The position numbers and the translations under genes were made by a program. Below the pieces are notes generated by a model. The model was not told the DNA's origin, made no database searches, and worked only from the letters and a program-made list of their open reading frames with translations. From the NCBI RefSeq assembly GCF_024519455.1, contig NZ_JALJRY010000041.1:1-64000 (forward strand): a stretch of 64,000 bases of DNA, given 5' to 3'. Positions 1 through 8,789 of this stretch are shown piece after piece; the first letter of the stretch is position 1, and each line of letters opens with the position of its first letter. Source of the DNA: Streptomyces sp. STR69. GTDB taxonomy: Bacteria; Actinomycetota; Actinomycetes; Streptomycetales; Streptomycetaceae.

Positions 1-1274
1 GTGCCGTCGCCGTTGATGTCGATCTTCTCGCCGATGAGGTAGTCGCCCACGTCGGTGGAGTTGTTGGCGTAGAACTCGACGCCGGTGCCGAAGATGTCGG
101 AGGTCGCCTCGTTCAACCCGCCCGACTCACCGGAGTAGTTGAGCCCGGCGGTGTTGGAGGTGACACCGTGGCTCATCTCGTGCCCCGCCACGTCCAGCGC
201 CGTCAGCGGGTCCGCGTTGCCGGAGCCGTCGCCGTAGGTCATGCAGAAGCAGCTGTCGTCCCAGAACGCGTTGACGTACGAATTCCCGTAGTGGACGCGG
301 GAGTAGGCGCCGACACCGTTGTTCTTGATGCCGCTGCGGCCGAAGGTGTTCTTGTAGAAGTCCCAGGTCTCCGCCGCGCCGTAGTGCGCGTCGGCGCCGG
401 CCGTCGCCGCGTTCGACGTGGTGCCGTTGCCCCAGGTGTTGCTGGTCTGGGAGAACAGCGTGCCGGTGCCCGAGGTGCCGTGGTTGAGGTTGTACGTCTT
501 GTGGCCGCCGCGGTCGCCGTCGGTGAGGTTGTACGACGTGCCCGACTGGGTCGTCGTCAGCGAGACCGCGCCGCTGTACTGGGTGTTGCCGGTACCGGTG
601 GCGTTCTCGATGCCCTGGTACTCGTAGAGCTTCTTGCCGGTGGCCGCGTCGGTGATGACGTGGAGTTCGTTCGGGGTGCCGTCGTCCTGGAGGCCGCCGA
701 CGACCGTCTCGTAGGCGAGGACCGGTTTGCCGCTCGCCGCCCAGATCACCTTGCGGGCCGAGTCGGCGGCCGACTTGGTGGAGCCGAGCGCCTTGGCGCG
801 GGAGACGGCCTGCTTCTCCGCGGTCGCCGTGGCGACGCTCGGGGTGAGGTCGGCGACCGCGATGGTGGCGTTGGTCGCCTTGACGACCCGCTCGGTGGCA
901 CCCGACTTGGCGGTGTCGACGACCAGGTCACCGCCGAGGACCGGGAGTCCGGCGTAGGTGCGCTCGTAACGGGTGTGGACCGTGCCGTCCGCGTCCTTGA
1001 TGACGTCACGGGCGACGAGCGTCTCCTTGGCGCCCAGGCCGATGTCCTTGGCGGTGGTGGTCCGCGCCGACTGGGCGTCGCGGAGCAGCTCGGCGCGCTG
1101 CGAGGCGGAGAGGGAGAGGGCCATGTGCGCCGGATTGCCCTTGCTGGCAAGGGGTTTGGCCGGAGCGGCGGAGGAGGTCGCGCCCGCCTGGACGGCCGCG
1201 GCGAGCAGAGCGGTGACGCCGGCTACGGCGACTATGTGGGAGGTGCGTCTGCGCGAGGAATTGCTTCTCAACAC
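1..1274 (-). CDS. Secreted M4 (thermolysin-like) neutral metalloprotease, 3' end outside window
   Basis: Zinc endopeptidase made as a prepro-protein and secreted. About 424 residues are visible; the C-terminal part lies left of the window. After the start comes a basic then Ala-rich signal peptide, then a long propeptide (FTP/PepSY-like), then the catalytic domain. The zinc motif HEMSH is at residues 365-369 (bases 168-182), followed by SGGLNEATSD carrying the third zinc ligand Glu. Start: a GAAGGAG ribosome site precedes GTG at 1274 and TTG at 1271; either could be used. It stands alone, with about 200 bp of non-coding DNA upstream. The family call is secure; the substrate is unknown. Confidence 0.9.
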   Translation of the reverse strand, partial: MLRSNSSRRRTSHIVAVAGVTALLAAAVQAGATSSAAPAKPLASKGNPAHMALSLSASQRAELLRDAQSARTTTAKDIGLGAKETLVARDVIKDADGTVHTRYERTYAGLPVLGGDLVVDTAKSGATERVVKATNATIAVADLTPSVATATAEKQAVSRAKALGSTKSAADSARKVIWAASGKPVLAYETVVGGLQDDGTPNELHVITDAATGKKLYEYQGIENATGTGNTQYSGAVSLTTTQSGTSYNLTDGDRGGHKTYNLNHGTSGTGTLFSQTSNTWGNGTTSNAATAGADAHYGAAETWDFYKNTFGRSGIKNNGVGAYSRVHYGNSYVNAFWDDSCFCMTYGDGSGNADPLTALDVAGHEMSHGVTSNTAGLNYSGESGGLNEATSDIFGTGVEFYANNSTDVGDYLIGEKIDINGDG

Positions 1275-1472
1275 TGACTCCTTCAGGACGGTCGCGGATC
1301 GCGCGACCAGGGGAGATCACAGGGATCACAGGAGTGAAACTGTGGGGTTGCTGTGAAGCGCCAGTGGGAAGAGTGGCACCAGCCCGCGCTTTCTGTCAGG
1401 AGCGCGTCAGGAACTTGGCCGGAAATCGTTCGTTGTCCGGGTGGTCATGTTCGCTATACGAACCAGTGGGAG

Positions 1473-3239
1473 CTACGGACGTGACGACCGCTCGCCGTGC
1501 CACGAATGCCACAGCGCCGCGTACGCCCCCTGGGCCGCCACCAGCTCCTCGTGCGGGCCGAGTTCGGTCAGCAGGCCGTTCTCCATCACCGCCACCCGGT
1601 CCGCGTCGTGGGCGGTGTGCAGCCGGTGCGCGATGGCGATGACGGTACGGCCCTCCAGTACGGCGGCCAGCGCGCGTTCGGTGTGCCGGGCGGTGGCCGG
1701 ATCCAGCAGGGCCGTCGCCTCGTCCAGGATCAGCGTGTGCGGGTCGGCCAACACCACGCGGGCCAGCGCGAGTTGCTGCGCCTGTGAACCGTCCGTGGCC
1801 CGACCGTCGGCGCCCAGCGGGGTGTCGAGCCCGTCCGGCAGCTCCCGCACCCAGTCCTCGGCGCCGACCGCCGCCAGTGCCGCCCACAACTCCTCGTCCG
1901 TGGCGGCCGGTTCGGCGATCAGCAGGTTCTCGCGGACCGAGCCCAGGAACACGTGGTGCTCCTGGGTGACCAGCACGACCTGGCGGCGCAGTGTCTCCGG
2001 TGCCAGGTCGGAGACCGGCACCCCGCCCACGGTCACCGTGCCCTCGGTCGGCGCGTCGACTCCGGCCAGCAGCCGGCTCAGCGTGGTCTTCCCGGCGCCG
2101 GACGGGCCGACGACCGCCAGCCGTTCGCCCGGCCGCACCGACAGGTCCACGCCGTGCAGCACCTCGCCGCCGCGCTCGTAGGCGTACCGCACCCCGGTCA
2201 CATCGATCCGGTCGTCCGCCGGAGCCGGCGCGTCCCCGTCGTCCTCCGCGCGCGGCGCCCGGGCCAGGCCCTCCACCCGGGCGAACGAGGCGCCGCTGCT
2301 CTGCAGTTGCTCGACCCGCATCAGGATCTGGTCCAGCGGATCGGTGAACTGCCGCAGATACAGCGCCGCCGCCACCACGGCGCCCACCCCCACCGCCCCG
2401 CGTCCGTGCAGCCACCCGCCGACCAGCAGCACGCCCGCCACCGGGATCGTGTACGACACCTCGATCGCGGGGAAGAACACGGTCCGCAGATACAGCGTGT
2501 ACAACCGGGCCCGCATGGCGGTCCGCAGCGTGTCCCGGCTCGCCGTGATCCGCCGCTCCTGGAGCCGGAACGCCTCCACCGTGCGCGCCCCGGACGCCGT
2601 CGTCGTGAGGATCTCGGCGACCTCCGACATCGCCGCGCCCTCCGCGAGATAGCCGTCCCGGGCCCGGCGCAGATACCAGCGCAGCGCGAACCAGATCGGC
2701 GTCAGACCGACCACCCCGAACAGCCCGAGCAGCGGATCGAGCGCGAACACCGCGCCCATCACGAACAGCGCCTGCACGGAGCAGACCAGCAGTTCGGGTG
2801 CGACGTCCCGCAGGGTCGTGCCCACGGTCGCCACATCGGAGGTGCCGCGCGCCGTCAGGTCGCCGGTCCCGGCCCGCTCCACCACCGAGGCGGGCAGCGC
2901 CAGCGCCCGGTCGACGAAGTCCTCCCGGACCCGGGCCAGCGTGCGCTCCCCGAACCGGTACCCCACATACCGCGCCCAGCGCGCCAGCAGCAACTGGGCC
3001 AGCGAGCACACCACGATGACCAGGGCCAGCCGGTCCACGACCGCCACCCCGGCCCCGGCCCGCACCTCGTCCACGATCCGCCCGAGCAGCCACGGCCCGG
3101 CCAGCCCGGCCCCGGCCGCCAGCGCGTTCACCACCAGCACGACGGCGAACGCCCGCCGGTCCACCCGGATCAGCCCGAACGCGGCCCGCCGCACCTCGGC
3201 CCGCTCCGCGATCGGGAGTTGACCTTTGTCCGCCGTCAC
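1473..3239 (-). CDS. ABC exporter half-transporter, catalytically competent partner of heterodimer A
   Basis: Membrane domain (residues about 30-310) fused to a nucleotide-binding domain (about 340-588), 588 aa, the usual half-exporter size. Walker A GPSGAGKTT is at 378-386, Walker B LILDE at 503-507 and the H-loop His near 538; all are intact, and the Q-loop reads VTQE. The signature motif is not LSGGQ but TDGSQ (482-486). Its start overlaps the stop of the upstream transporter gene by 4 bp (ATGA), so the two are translationally coupled. In a heterodimer its Walker motifs would pair with the partner's intact LSGGQ to form the one working ATP site. Substrate unknown; multidrug, peptide or lipid export are all possible. 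Confidence 0.88.
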   Translation of the reverse strand: MTADKGQLPIAERAEVRRAAFGLIRVDRRAFAVVLVVNALAAGAGLAGPWLLGRIVDEVRAGAGVAVVDRLALVIVVCSLAQLLLARWARYVGYRFGERTLARVREDFVDRALALPASVVERAGTGDLTARGTSDVATVGTTLRDVAPELLVCSVQALFVMGAVFALDPLLGLFGVVGLTPIWFALRWYLRRARDGYLAEGAAMSEVAEILTTTASGARTVEAFRLQERRITASRDTLRTAMRARLYTLYLRTVFFPAIEVSYTIPVAGVLLVGGWLHGRGAVGVGAVVAAALYLRQFTDPLDQILMRVEQLQSSGASFARVEGLARAPRAEDDGDAPAPADDRIDVTGVRYAYERGGEVLHGVDLSVRPGERLAVVGPSGAGKTTLSRLLAGVDAPTEGTVTVGGVPVSDLAPETLRRQVVLVTQEHHVFLGSVRENLLIAEPAATDEELWAALAAVGAEDWVRELPDGLDTPLGADGRATDGSQAQQLALARVVLADPHTLILDEATALLDPATARHTERALAAVLEGRTVIAIAHRLHTAHDADRVAVMENGLLTELGPHEELVAAQGAYAALWHSWHGERSSRP

Positions 3240-4957
3240 CGTACGACCTCCTCCGTGTCCAGGTCCGCGTCCCGGGCCACCAGCGCGCGGTAGCCGGGCT
3301 CCTGGGCCAGCAGCCGGCGATGGTCGCCGCCGGCCGCCACCTTGCCGTCGACCAGGTAGAGGACCGTGTCCGCCTGGTCCAGGACCAGCGGGGACGTCGT
3401 GGTCACCAGCGTCGTACGGCCCGAGCGCGCCTCGCGCAGCCGCCGGGCGACCGCCGCCTCCGTGTGGGCGTCCAGGGCCGAGGTCGGCTCCACCGCGAGC
3501 AGCACCTCGGGCTCGGCGAGCAACGCCCTTACCAGCCGCACCCGTTGGCGCTGCCCGCCGGAGAGACTGCGGCCCTGTGCGGCCACGAGTGAGTCCAGGC
3601 CCTCCGGCAGCCCCTGCACGATGTCGTCGGCGGCACTCGCGAACACGGCGCGCTCCACGGTCTCCGCCGACCGCTCCCGTCGCCCGGACACCACCTCCCG
3701 CAGCGGTCCGGCGAACAGGTCGGCCTCGTTGTCCGCGACCAGGATCCGGGACCTGACCTGGTCCAGCGGAATCGCGTCGAGCGCGACCCCGCCCCAGGTG
3801 ACCCGGGACGGCGCGTACCGGCCGAGCCGGTCGACCACGGCCAGCGTCTCCCCGGGCCGCGCCCCGACCAGCGCGGTCAGCCGCCCCGGCGCCACCCGCA
3901 CCCCCGAGTCGGGATCGTGCAGAGCGGCCGGTTCGGCGGGCGCGGCCGACGTTCCCGTGTCCGCCTCGGGTTCGAGCGCCAGCAGCCGTACGACCCTCCG
4001 CGCGGCCACCACACCCCGGCTCAGTTCGTAGACCATCTGCACGAAGAAGGCCACCGGGCCCACCAGGACCGCGACATAGCCGTACACGGCGACCAACTCG
4101 CCCACGCTGAGCTGTCCTTGGGCCGCCAGCCGGGCCGCGAGCCAGGTCACCACGGCGAGGAACAGGGTCGGCAGCCCGACCCCGATCGCCTGCACCCAGC
4201 TCGCCACCGCGCCCACCCGGTAGCCCTGCGCCCGCAGCCGCTGCGAGTCACGCCGGAACGCGTCCGCGAACAGCCCTTTGCCACCGAGGCCGTTGAGGAC
4301 CCGCAGGCCGCCGGAGAGGTCGGCGATACGCGCGGTCAGCACGCTCTGCCGCTCCCGGTACTCCGTCTCCACGCCCTGCAGCCGCCGGGTCAACGGCCCC
4401 GCGAGCAGCGCGAGCACCGGCACCCCCAGCAGCACTACGGCGGCCAGCGGCGCCGAGATCGACAACAGCACCCCCGCCACCACGCCGTAGACGACCAGGG
4501 CGCCGAAGCCGGGTCCGACGACGGTCAGGGACTGGGCGATCGTCCACACGTCACCGACGCCGATCGTGATGACCTCGCCCGCCCGCGCCCGGCGCGACAG
4601 CACGGCGCCCAGCCGGACCGCCTGGCCCACGATCAGCTTCACCGTGCGGAAGTTGGCGTCCATCCGCACCCGGGTCATGGTGCGGTGCCGCATGATGCTC
4701 AGCCACGAGTTGACCGCCCCGACCACGAACAGCGCCCCGGTCCACCAGGCGAGCGTGCCCAGATGGCCCGGCACAAGACCGTCGTCGACGGCTCGCGCCA
4801 TCAGATACGGCGCCGCCGCCATCAGCACCATCCAGACGCTCGACAGCAGTGCCCCGGACACCGCCCGCCCCCGCTGCCGCATCACCAGCCACCACAGGAA
4901 GTGCCAGCCGCCGCGACAGTCGGGTGTCCCGGGATCCTCGTACGCGTCGATCACCAC
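3236..4957 (-). CDS. ABC exporter half-transporter, degenerate-NBD partner of heterodimer A
   Basis: 573 aa with six expected transmembrane helices (about 35-310) and a short nucleotide-binding domain. The signature LSGGQ (465-469) is perfect, but the ATP-binding elements are broken. Walker A reads GARPGETL (365-372) with no GKT/S. Walker B reads LLAVE (486-490), with Val replacing the Asp. The Q-loop glutamine is gone and the H-loop region reads TTTSP without His. It can therefore hardly bind or hydrolyse ATP itself, yet supplies the signature motif to its partner. First gene of the coupled pair; 22 bp separate it from the next transporter upstream. Frame and length show no sign of a pseudogene. 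Confidence 0.87.
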   Translation of the reverse strand: MVIDAYEDPGTPDCRGGWHFLWWLVMRQRGRAVSGALLSSVWMVLMAAAPYLMARAVDDGLVPGHLGTLAWWTGALFVVGAVNSWLSIMRHRTMTRVRMDANFRTVKLIVGQAVRLGAVLSRRARAGEVITIGVGDVWTIAQSLTVVGPGFGALVVYGVVAGVLLSISAPLAAVVLLGVPVLALLAGPLTRRLQGVETEYRERQSVLTARIADLSGGLRVLNGLGGKGLFADAFRRDSQRLRAQGYRVGAVASWVQAIGVGLPTLFLAVVTWLAARLAAQGQLSVGELVAVYGYVAVLVGPVAFFVQMVYELSRGVVAARRVVRLLALEPEADTGTSAAPAEPAALHDPDSGVRVAPGRLTALVGARPGETLAVVDRLGRYAPSRVTWGGVALDAIPLDQVRSRILVADNEADLFAGPLREVVSGRRERSAETVERAVFASAADDIVQGLPEGLDSLVAAQGRSLSGGQRQRVRLVRALLAEPEVLLAVEPTSALDAHTEAAVARRLREARSGRTTLVTTTSPLVLDQADTVLYLVDGKVAAGGDHRRLLAQEPGYRALVARDADLDTEEVVR

Positions 4958-4979
4958 TGCCCCCGTAGCCGCCGTCGGT

Positions 4980-6836
4980 TCACGCGAGACTGTCCCGCCA
5001 CGCCCGGTGCAGATCCGAGAACCGGCCGGTGCCCGCGATCAGTTCGGCCGGGCGGCCGTCCTCGACGATCCGGCCGTGCTCCATGACCAGCACCCGGTCC
5101 GCGATCTCGACGGTGGACAGCCGGTGCGCGATCACCACCGCCGTACGGCCCCGCAGCACCGTCGACATGGCCCGCTGCACGGCCTGTTCGCCCGGGACGT
5201 CGAGCGAACTGGTCGCCTCGTCCAGGATCAGTACCGCCGGGTCGGCGAGCAACGCCCGCGCGAACGCCACCAGTTGACGCTGACCGGCCGAGATACGGCC
5301 ACCCCGTTTGCGTACGTCCGTGTCGTAGCCGTCGGGCAGCGCGCTGATGAAGTCGTGCGCGCCGATCGCCTTCGCGGCCCGCTCGATCTCCTCACGGGGT
5401 GCGTCCGGACGGCCGATCGCGATGTTCTCGGCGACCGTGCCGGAGAACAGGAACGCCTCCTGTGTCACCGTCACCACCCCGCGCCGCAGTTCGGGCCCGG
5501 ACAGCTCGCGCAGGTCGACGCCGTCGAGCAGCACCCGCCCGTCCGACGGGTCGTAGAAACGGGCCAGCAGCTTGGCCAGGGTGGACTTGCCTGCGCCGGT
5601 GGAGCCGACCACGGCGACCGTCTGTCCGGCGGGGAGGGTGAGCTCGAAGACGGGCAGCACCTCGCCGCCGGTGCGGTAGGCGAAGCGGACCCCGTCGAAG
5701 ACGACCTCGCGGCCGGGCTGCTCCGACTCAAGTGCGGGCAGTTGCACGGGCGTTGAGGGCTCGGGCACGGAAGGTGTCTGGGCGAGGAGCCCCGCGATCT
5801 TCTCCAGGGAGGCGGCTGCCGACTGGTAGGAGTTGAGGAACATGCCGAGCCGGTCGATCGGGTCGTAGAGCCGTCGTAGATACAGCACCGCGGCGGCCAG
5901 GACGCCCAGTTCCAGTGAGCCGTCCGCGACCCGGTTCGCGCCCCACAGCACGATCACCGCGACCGCGGTGTTGGCGACCAGGCGGGAGCCGGTGACATAG
6001 CGGGCCATCTCCAACAGGGCGTCGCCGTTGGACCGTTCGTGCCGCTGGTTGAGGACCCGGAAGTCGGCGTCGTTCACGGCCTCGCGGCGGAACGCGCGCA
6101 CCGGGCGGATGCCGTTCATCGTCTCCACGAACTTCACGATCACCCGCGCGATCGCCGTGGACCGCACCCCGTACACCCGCACCGCGCGCCGCTGGTAGAC
6201 CCGCACCAGCAGATACAGCGGCACGAAGGACGCCACCGCGACCGCGCCCAGCCCCAGGTCCAGCCAGAGCAGCATCGCCGAGATGTAGACGAACGACAGG
6301 ATGACCGTGATCAGCTCCTGGAGGCCCTCGCTGAGCAGTTCGCGCAGCGCCTCGACGTCCGTGGTGGAACGGGAGATGAGCCGGCCGGAGGTGTAGCGCT
6401 CGTGGAAGTCGATGCTGAGCGCCTGCGCGTGCCGGAAGATCCGGCCGCGCAGATCGAGCAGCACGTCCTGGTTGACGCGGGCGGAGGCGCCGATGAACGC
6501 GTACTGCAGGCCGCCGGAGAGCAGTGCGCAGAGCAGATAGCCGACGGCCACGGCGATCAGCGGACCGTGGTCGTGATCGCGGAAGGCGGGCACCGCCCGG
6601 TCGATGGCGTACGCCACCAGCAGCGGGCCCACCTGCACCGCGGCCTGCTGGAGCAGCAGGAGGAGGGTGGTGACGGCGACGCGGGCCTTCATGGGCGCGA
6701 GCAGCGAACGCAGGAGGGCGGCGGTCGCGCCCGGGGGAGTGGGCAGGTCGTCGTGGTCGAAGGGGTCGTCCACGGCGGGCGGGCGCGGGGGTTCGTGGTC
6801 GTCGGTGGTGGGCGCCGATGTGGTGGGGGCGGTCAT
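4980..6836 (-). CDS. ABC exporter half-transporter, competent partner of heterodimer B
   Basis: 618 aa: a Pro/Asp-rich cytoplasmic N-terminus of about 40 residues, a transmembrane domain (about 50-330) and a nucleotide-binding domain (about 375-618). Walker A GSTGAGKST is at 411-419, Walker B ILDE at 537-540, and the AHRLS H-loop is intact. The signature is ISAGQ (515-519), a mild variant of LSGGQ. The start overlaps the stop of the gene upstream (6833) by 4 bp, as ATGA. Best read as the hydrolysing half of a BmrCD/TM287-288-type heterodimer with that gene. Substrate unknown. Confidence 0.9.
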   Translation of the reverse strand: MTAPTTSAPTTDDHEPPRPPAVDDPFDHDDLPTPPGATAALLRSLLAPMKARVAVTTLLLLLQQAAVQVGPLLVAYAIDRAVPAFRDHDHGPLIAVAVGYLLCALLSGGLQYAFIGASARVNQDVLLDLRGRIFRHAQALSIDFHERYTSGRLISRSTTDVEALRELLSEGLQELITVILSFVYISAMLLWLDLGLGAVAVASFVPLYLLVRVYQRRAVRVYGVRSTAIARVIVKFVETMNGIRPVRAFRREAVNDADFRVLNQRHERSNGDALLEMARYVTGSRLVANTAVAVIVLWGANRVADGSLELGVLAAAVLYLRRLYDPIDRLGMFLNSYQSAAASLEKIAGLLAQTPSVPEPSTPVQLPALESEQPGREVVFDGVRFAYRTGGEVLPVFELTLPAGQTVAVVGSTGAGKSTLAKLLARFYDPSDGRVLLDGVDLRELSGPELRRGVVTVTQEAFLFSGTVAENIAIGRPDAPREEIERAAKAIGAHDFISALPDGYDTDVRKRGGRISAGQRQLVAFARALLADPAVLILDEATSSLDVPGEQAVQRAMSTVLRGRTAVVIAHRLSTVEIADRVLVMEHGRIVEDGRPAELIAGTGRFSDLHRAWRDSLA

Positions 6837-8641
6837 CGTTCGTCCTCCTGTTCCGGGGTGCCCGACGGAATGCCCGACATGAGATGCGCGTACTCCGCGT
6901 TCGTGCGCAGGAGTTCCTGGTGGGTGCCGACCGCCGTGATACGGCCGTCCGACAGCAGCGCCACCCGGTCGGCGAGCAGGACCGTGGACGGGCGGTGGGC
7001 CACGATCAACGCCGTTGTGTCCGCGAGGACTTGACGCAGGGCTGCCTCGACTGCGGCCTCCGTGTGGACGTCCAGCGCGGAGAGCGGGTCGTCCAGGACG
7101 AGGAAGCGGGGCCTGCCGACCACCGCCCTTGCCAGCGCGAGGCGTTGGCGCTGGCCGCCGGAGAGGCTCAGGCCCTGTTCGCCGACGCGGGTCTCCGTGC
7201 CCTGTGGCAGCGCGTGCGCGAAGTCGGCCTGGGCCACGGCCAGTGCGCGGTCCAACTCCGGTTGTCCCGCGCTTTCTTCGGCGCCCATCAGTACGTTTTC
7301 GCCGACGCTGGTCGAGAACAGGGTGGGTTCCTCGAAGGCCACCGCCACGAGGGCGCGCAGCGTTTGGCGGGGCATCGCCGTGATGTCCTCGCCGTCCAGT
7401 GTGATGTGGCCCGATGTCACCTCGTGGAGACGGGGGACGAGTGCGGTGAGGGTGGTTTTGCCTGTGCCGGTGGCGCCGACGAGGGCCATGGATTCGCCGG
7501 GTCTGATGTGCAGGTCGATGCGGTCGAGGGTGGGTGGGGAATCCGGCGGGGCGTCTGGGTAGCGGAAGGAGACTGAGGAGAAGCGGATGCCGTCGTTTTC
7601 GGGTGCACCGGCGTGGGGGCTGGGCGCGCCCCCTCGGGGCGCTTCCCCCTCCGGGGTTTCATCCATGACCTCGAAGTAGCGCTCTGTCGCCGTCGCCGCC
7701 TCCTGGCTCATGGCCAGCAGGAAGCCGATCGACTCCACCGGCCAGCGCAGGGCCAGTGCTGTGGAGAGGAAGGCGACCAGGGTGCCTGCCGACAGGTTGC
7801 CGTCCGCCACCTGGACCGTGCCCAGGACCAGCGTCGCACCGAGTGCCAGCTCGGGCAGCGTCACGATGATGCCCCAGATCGCGGCGAGCAGGCGGGCCTT
7901 GTGGAGTTCGGTGCCGCGCAGGGTGCGGGAGAGGTCGCGGAAGGCCCGTGCCTGGCTGCGGTGGCGGCCGAAGCCCTTGATGATGCGGATGCCGAGCACG
8001 CTCTCCTCGACGACCGTCGTCAGATCGCCGACCTGGTCCTGCGCGAGCCGCGCCACGTGCGCGTACCGCCGTTCGAAGATCACGCAGGTGACGATCACCG
8101 GCACGGCGGGCCCCAGGATCACCAGTCCCAGTGTCCAGTCCTGGAGCAGCATGATGATCACGCCAACCAGGATCGTCACGGCGTTGACCAGCAGGAATGT
8201 GAGGGGGAACGCGAGGAACATGCGCAGCAGCATGAGGTCCGTGGTGCCCCGGGAGAGGAGCTGACCCGAGGGCCAGCGGTCGTGGAAGGCCACCGGGAGC
8301 CGCTGCAGATGCCGGTAGAGATCCGCGCGCATCCCCGCCTCGACCCGTGACAACGGCCGCGCGACCAGCCACCGCCGCAGCCCGAACAGGCCCGCCTCCG
8401 CGATGCCGAGCAGCAGCAGGTACAGGGCCCCGAGCCACACCCCCGCCGAGTCCCGGTCGGCGACCGGTCCGTCCACCATCCACTTCAGGACGAGCGGGAA
8501 CACCAGGCCCGTACAGGACGCGACGACGGCCACCCCGGCCGCGGCGAACAGCCGTACCCGCACGGGGCGGACGTACGGCCACAGCCGCGCGAGCGTACGG
8601 GCGGCGGATCGGTCTTCGGTGGGTGCGTGTGTCGTCGACAT
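6833..8641 (-). CDS. ABC exporter half-transporter, non-canonical partner of heterodimer B
   Basis: 602 aa from the ATG at 8641; the reading frame is open further upstream (to 8830), but that extension would read through the 24-bp palindrome and lacks transporter sequence. Six-helix domain about 30-310; NBD about 350-602. Walker A GATGTGKTT (389-397) and LSGGQ (493-497) are good. The Walker B tail reads VLDDP, so Asp518 replaces the catalytic Glu, and the Q-loop glutamine is replaced (AFEEPTLF). This is the typical pattern of the degenerate half of a heterodimeric exporter. A Gly/Pro/Ala linker (about 333-349), encoded by a GC-rich palindromic stretch at 7610-7665, joins the two domains. Confidence 0.88.
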   Translation of the reverse strand: MSTTHAPTEDRSAARTLARLWPYVRPVRVRLFAAAGVAVVASCTGLVFPLVLKWMVDGPVADRDSAGVWLGALYLLLLGIAEAGLFGLRRWLVARPLSRVEAGMRADLYRHLQRLPVAFHDRWPSGQLLSRGTTDLMLLRMFLAFPLTFLLVNAVTILVGVIIMLLQDWTLGLVILGPAVPVIVTCVIFERRYAHVARLAQDQVGDLTTVVEESVLGIRIIKGFGRHRSQARAFRDLSRTLRGTELHKARLLAAIWGIIVTLPELALGATLVLGTVQVADGNLSAGTLVAFLSTALALRWPVESIGFLLAMSQEAATATERYFEVMDETPEGEAPRGGAPSPHAGAPENDGIRFSSVSFRYPDAPPDSPPTLDRIDLHIRPGESMALVGATGTGKTTLTALVPRLHEVTSGHITLDGEDITAMPRQTLRALVAVAFEEPTLFSTSVGENVLMGAEESAGQPELDRALAVAQADFAHALPQGTETRVGEQGLSLSGGQRQRLALARAVVGRPRFLVLDDPLSALDVHTEAAVEAALRQVLADTTALIVAHRPSTVLLADRVALLSDGRITAVGTHQELLRTNAEYAHLMSGIPSGTPEQEDER

Positions 8642-8710
8642 CACGGGCGAGCCTACGGACCAGCACTGACAGTGCCCACCGAGTTTTGGCCGACCAGGGG
8701 GTCGTACCAG

Positions 8711-8734
8711 GGCATCAACCGATCGGTTGATGCC
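8711..8734. promoter_or_regulatory. Perfect 24-bp palindrome, likely repressor operator between divergent exporters
   Basis: Twelve bases, GGCATCAACCGA, are followed immediately by their exact reverse complement with no spacer. The site lies in the 148-bp gap between the divergent starts at 8641 and 8790, so one bound dimer or dimer pair could control both export systems. Size and perfect symmetry fit TetR-family operators. No TetR-type gene is in the window. The nearby LuxR-type regulator (11720) normally uses shorter sites, so the cognate protein is unknown. Confidence 0.7.
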
Positions 8735-8789
8735 CCTTCGAGCGCGATGGCCGATGTGCCCGACCCGGCCCCCGCGGGACCCTCGGAGC

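Noticed and set aside
7610..7665. GC-rich palindromic stretch inside an ABC transporter gene, considered as a mobile repeat or terminator
   Set aside because: It stays in frame and encodes a flexible Gly/Pro/Ala linker between the membrane and ATPase domains; insertion origin is possible but not shown.
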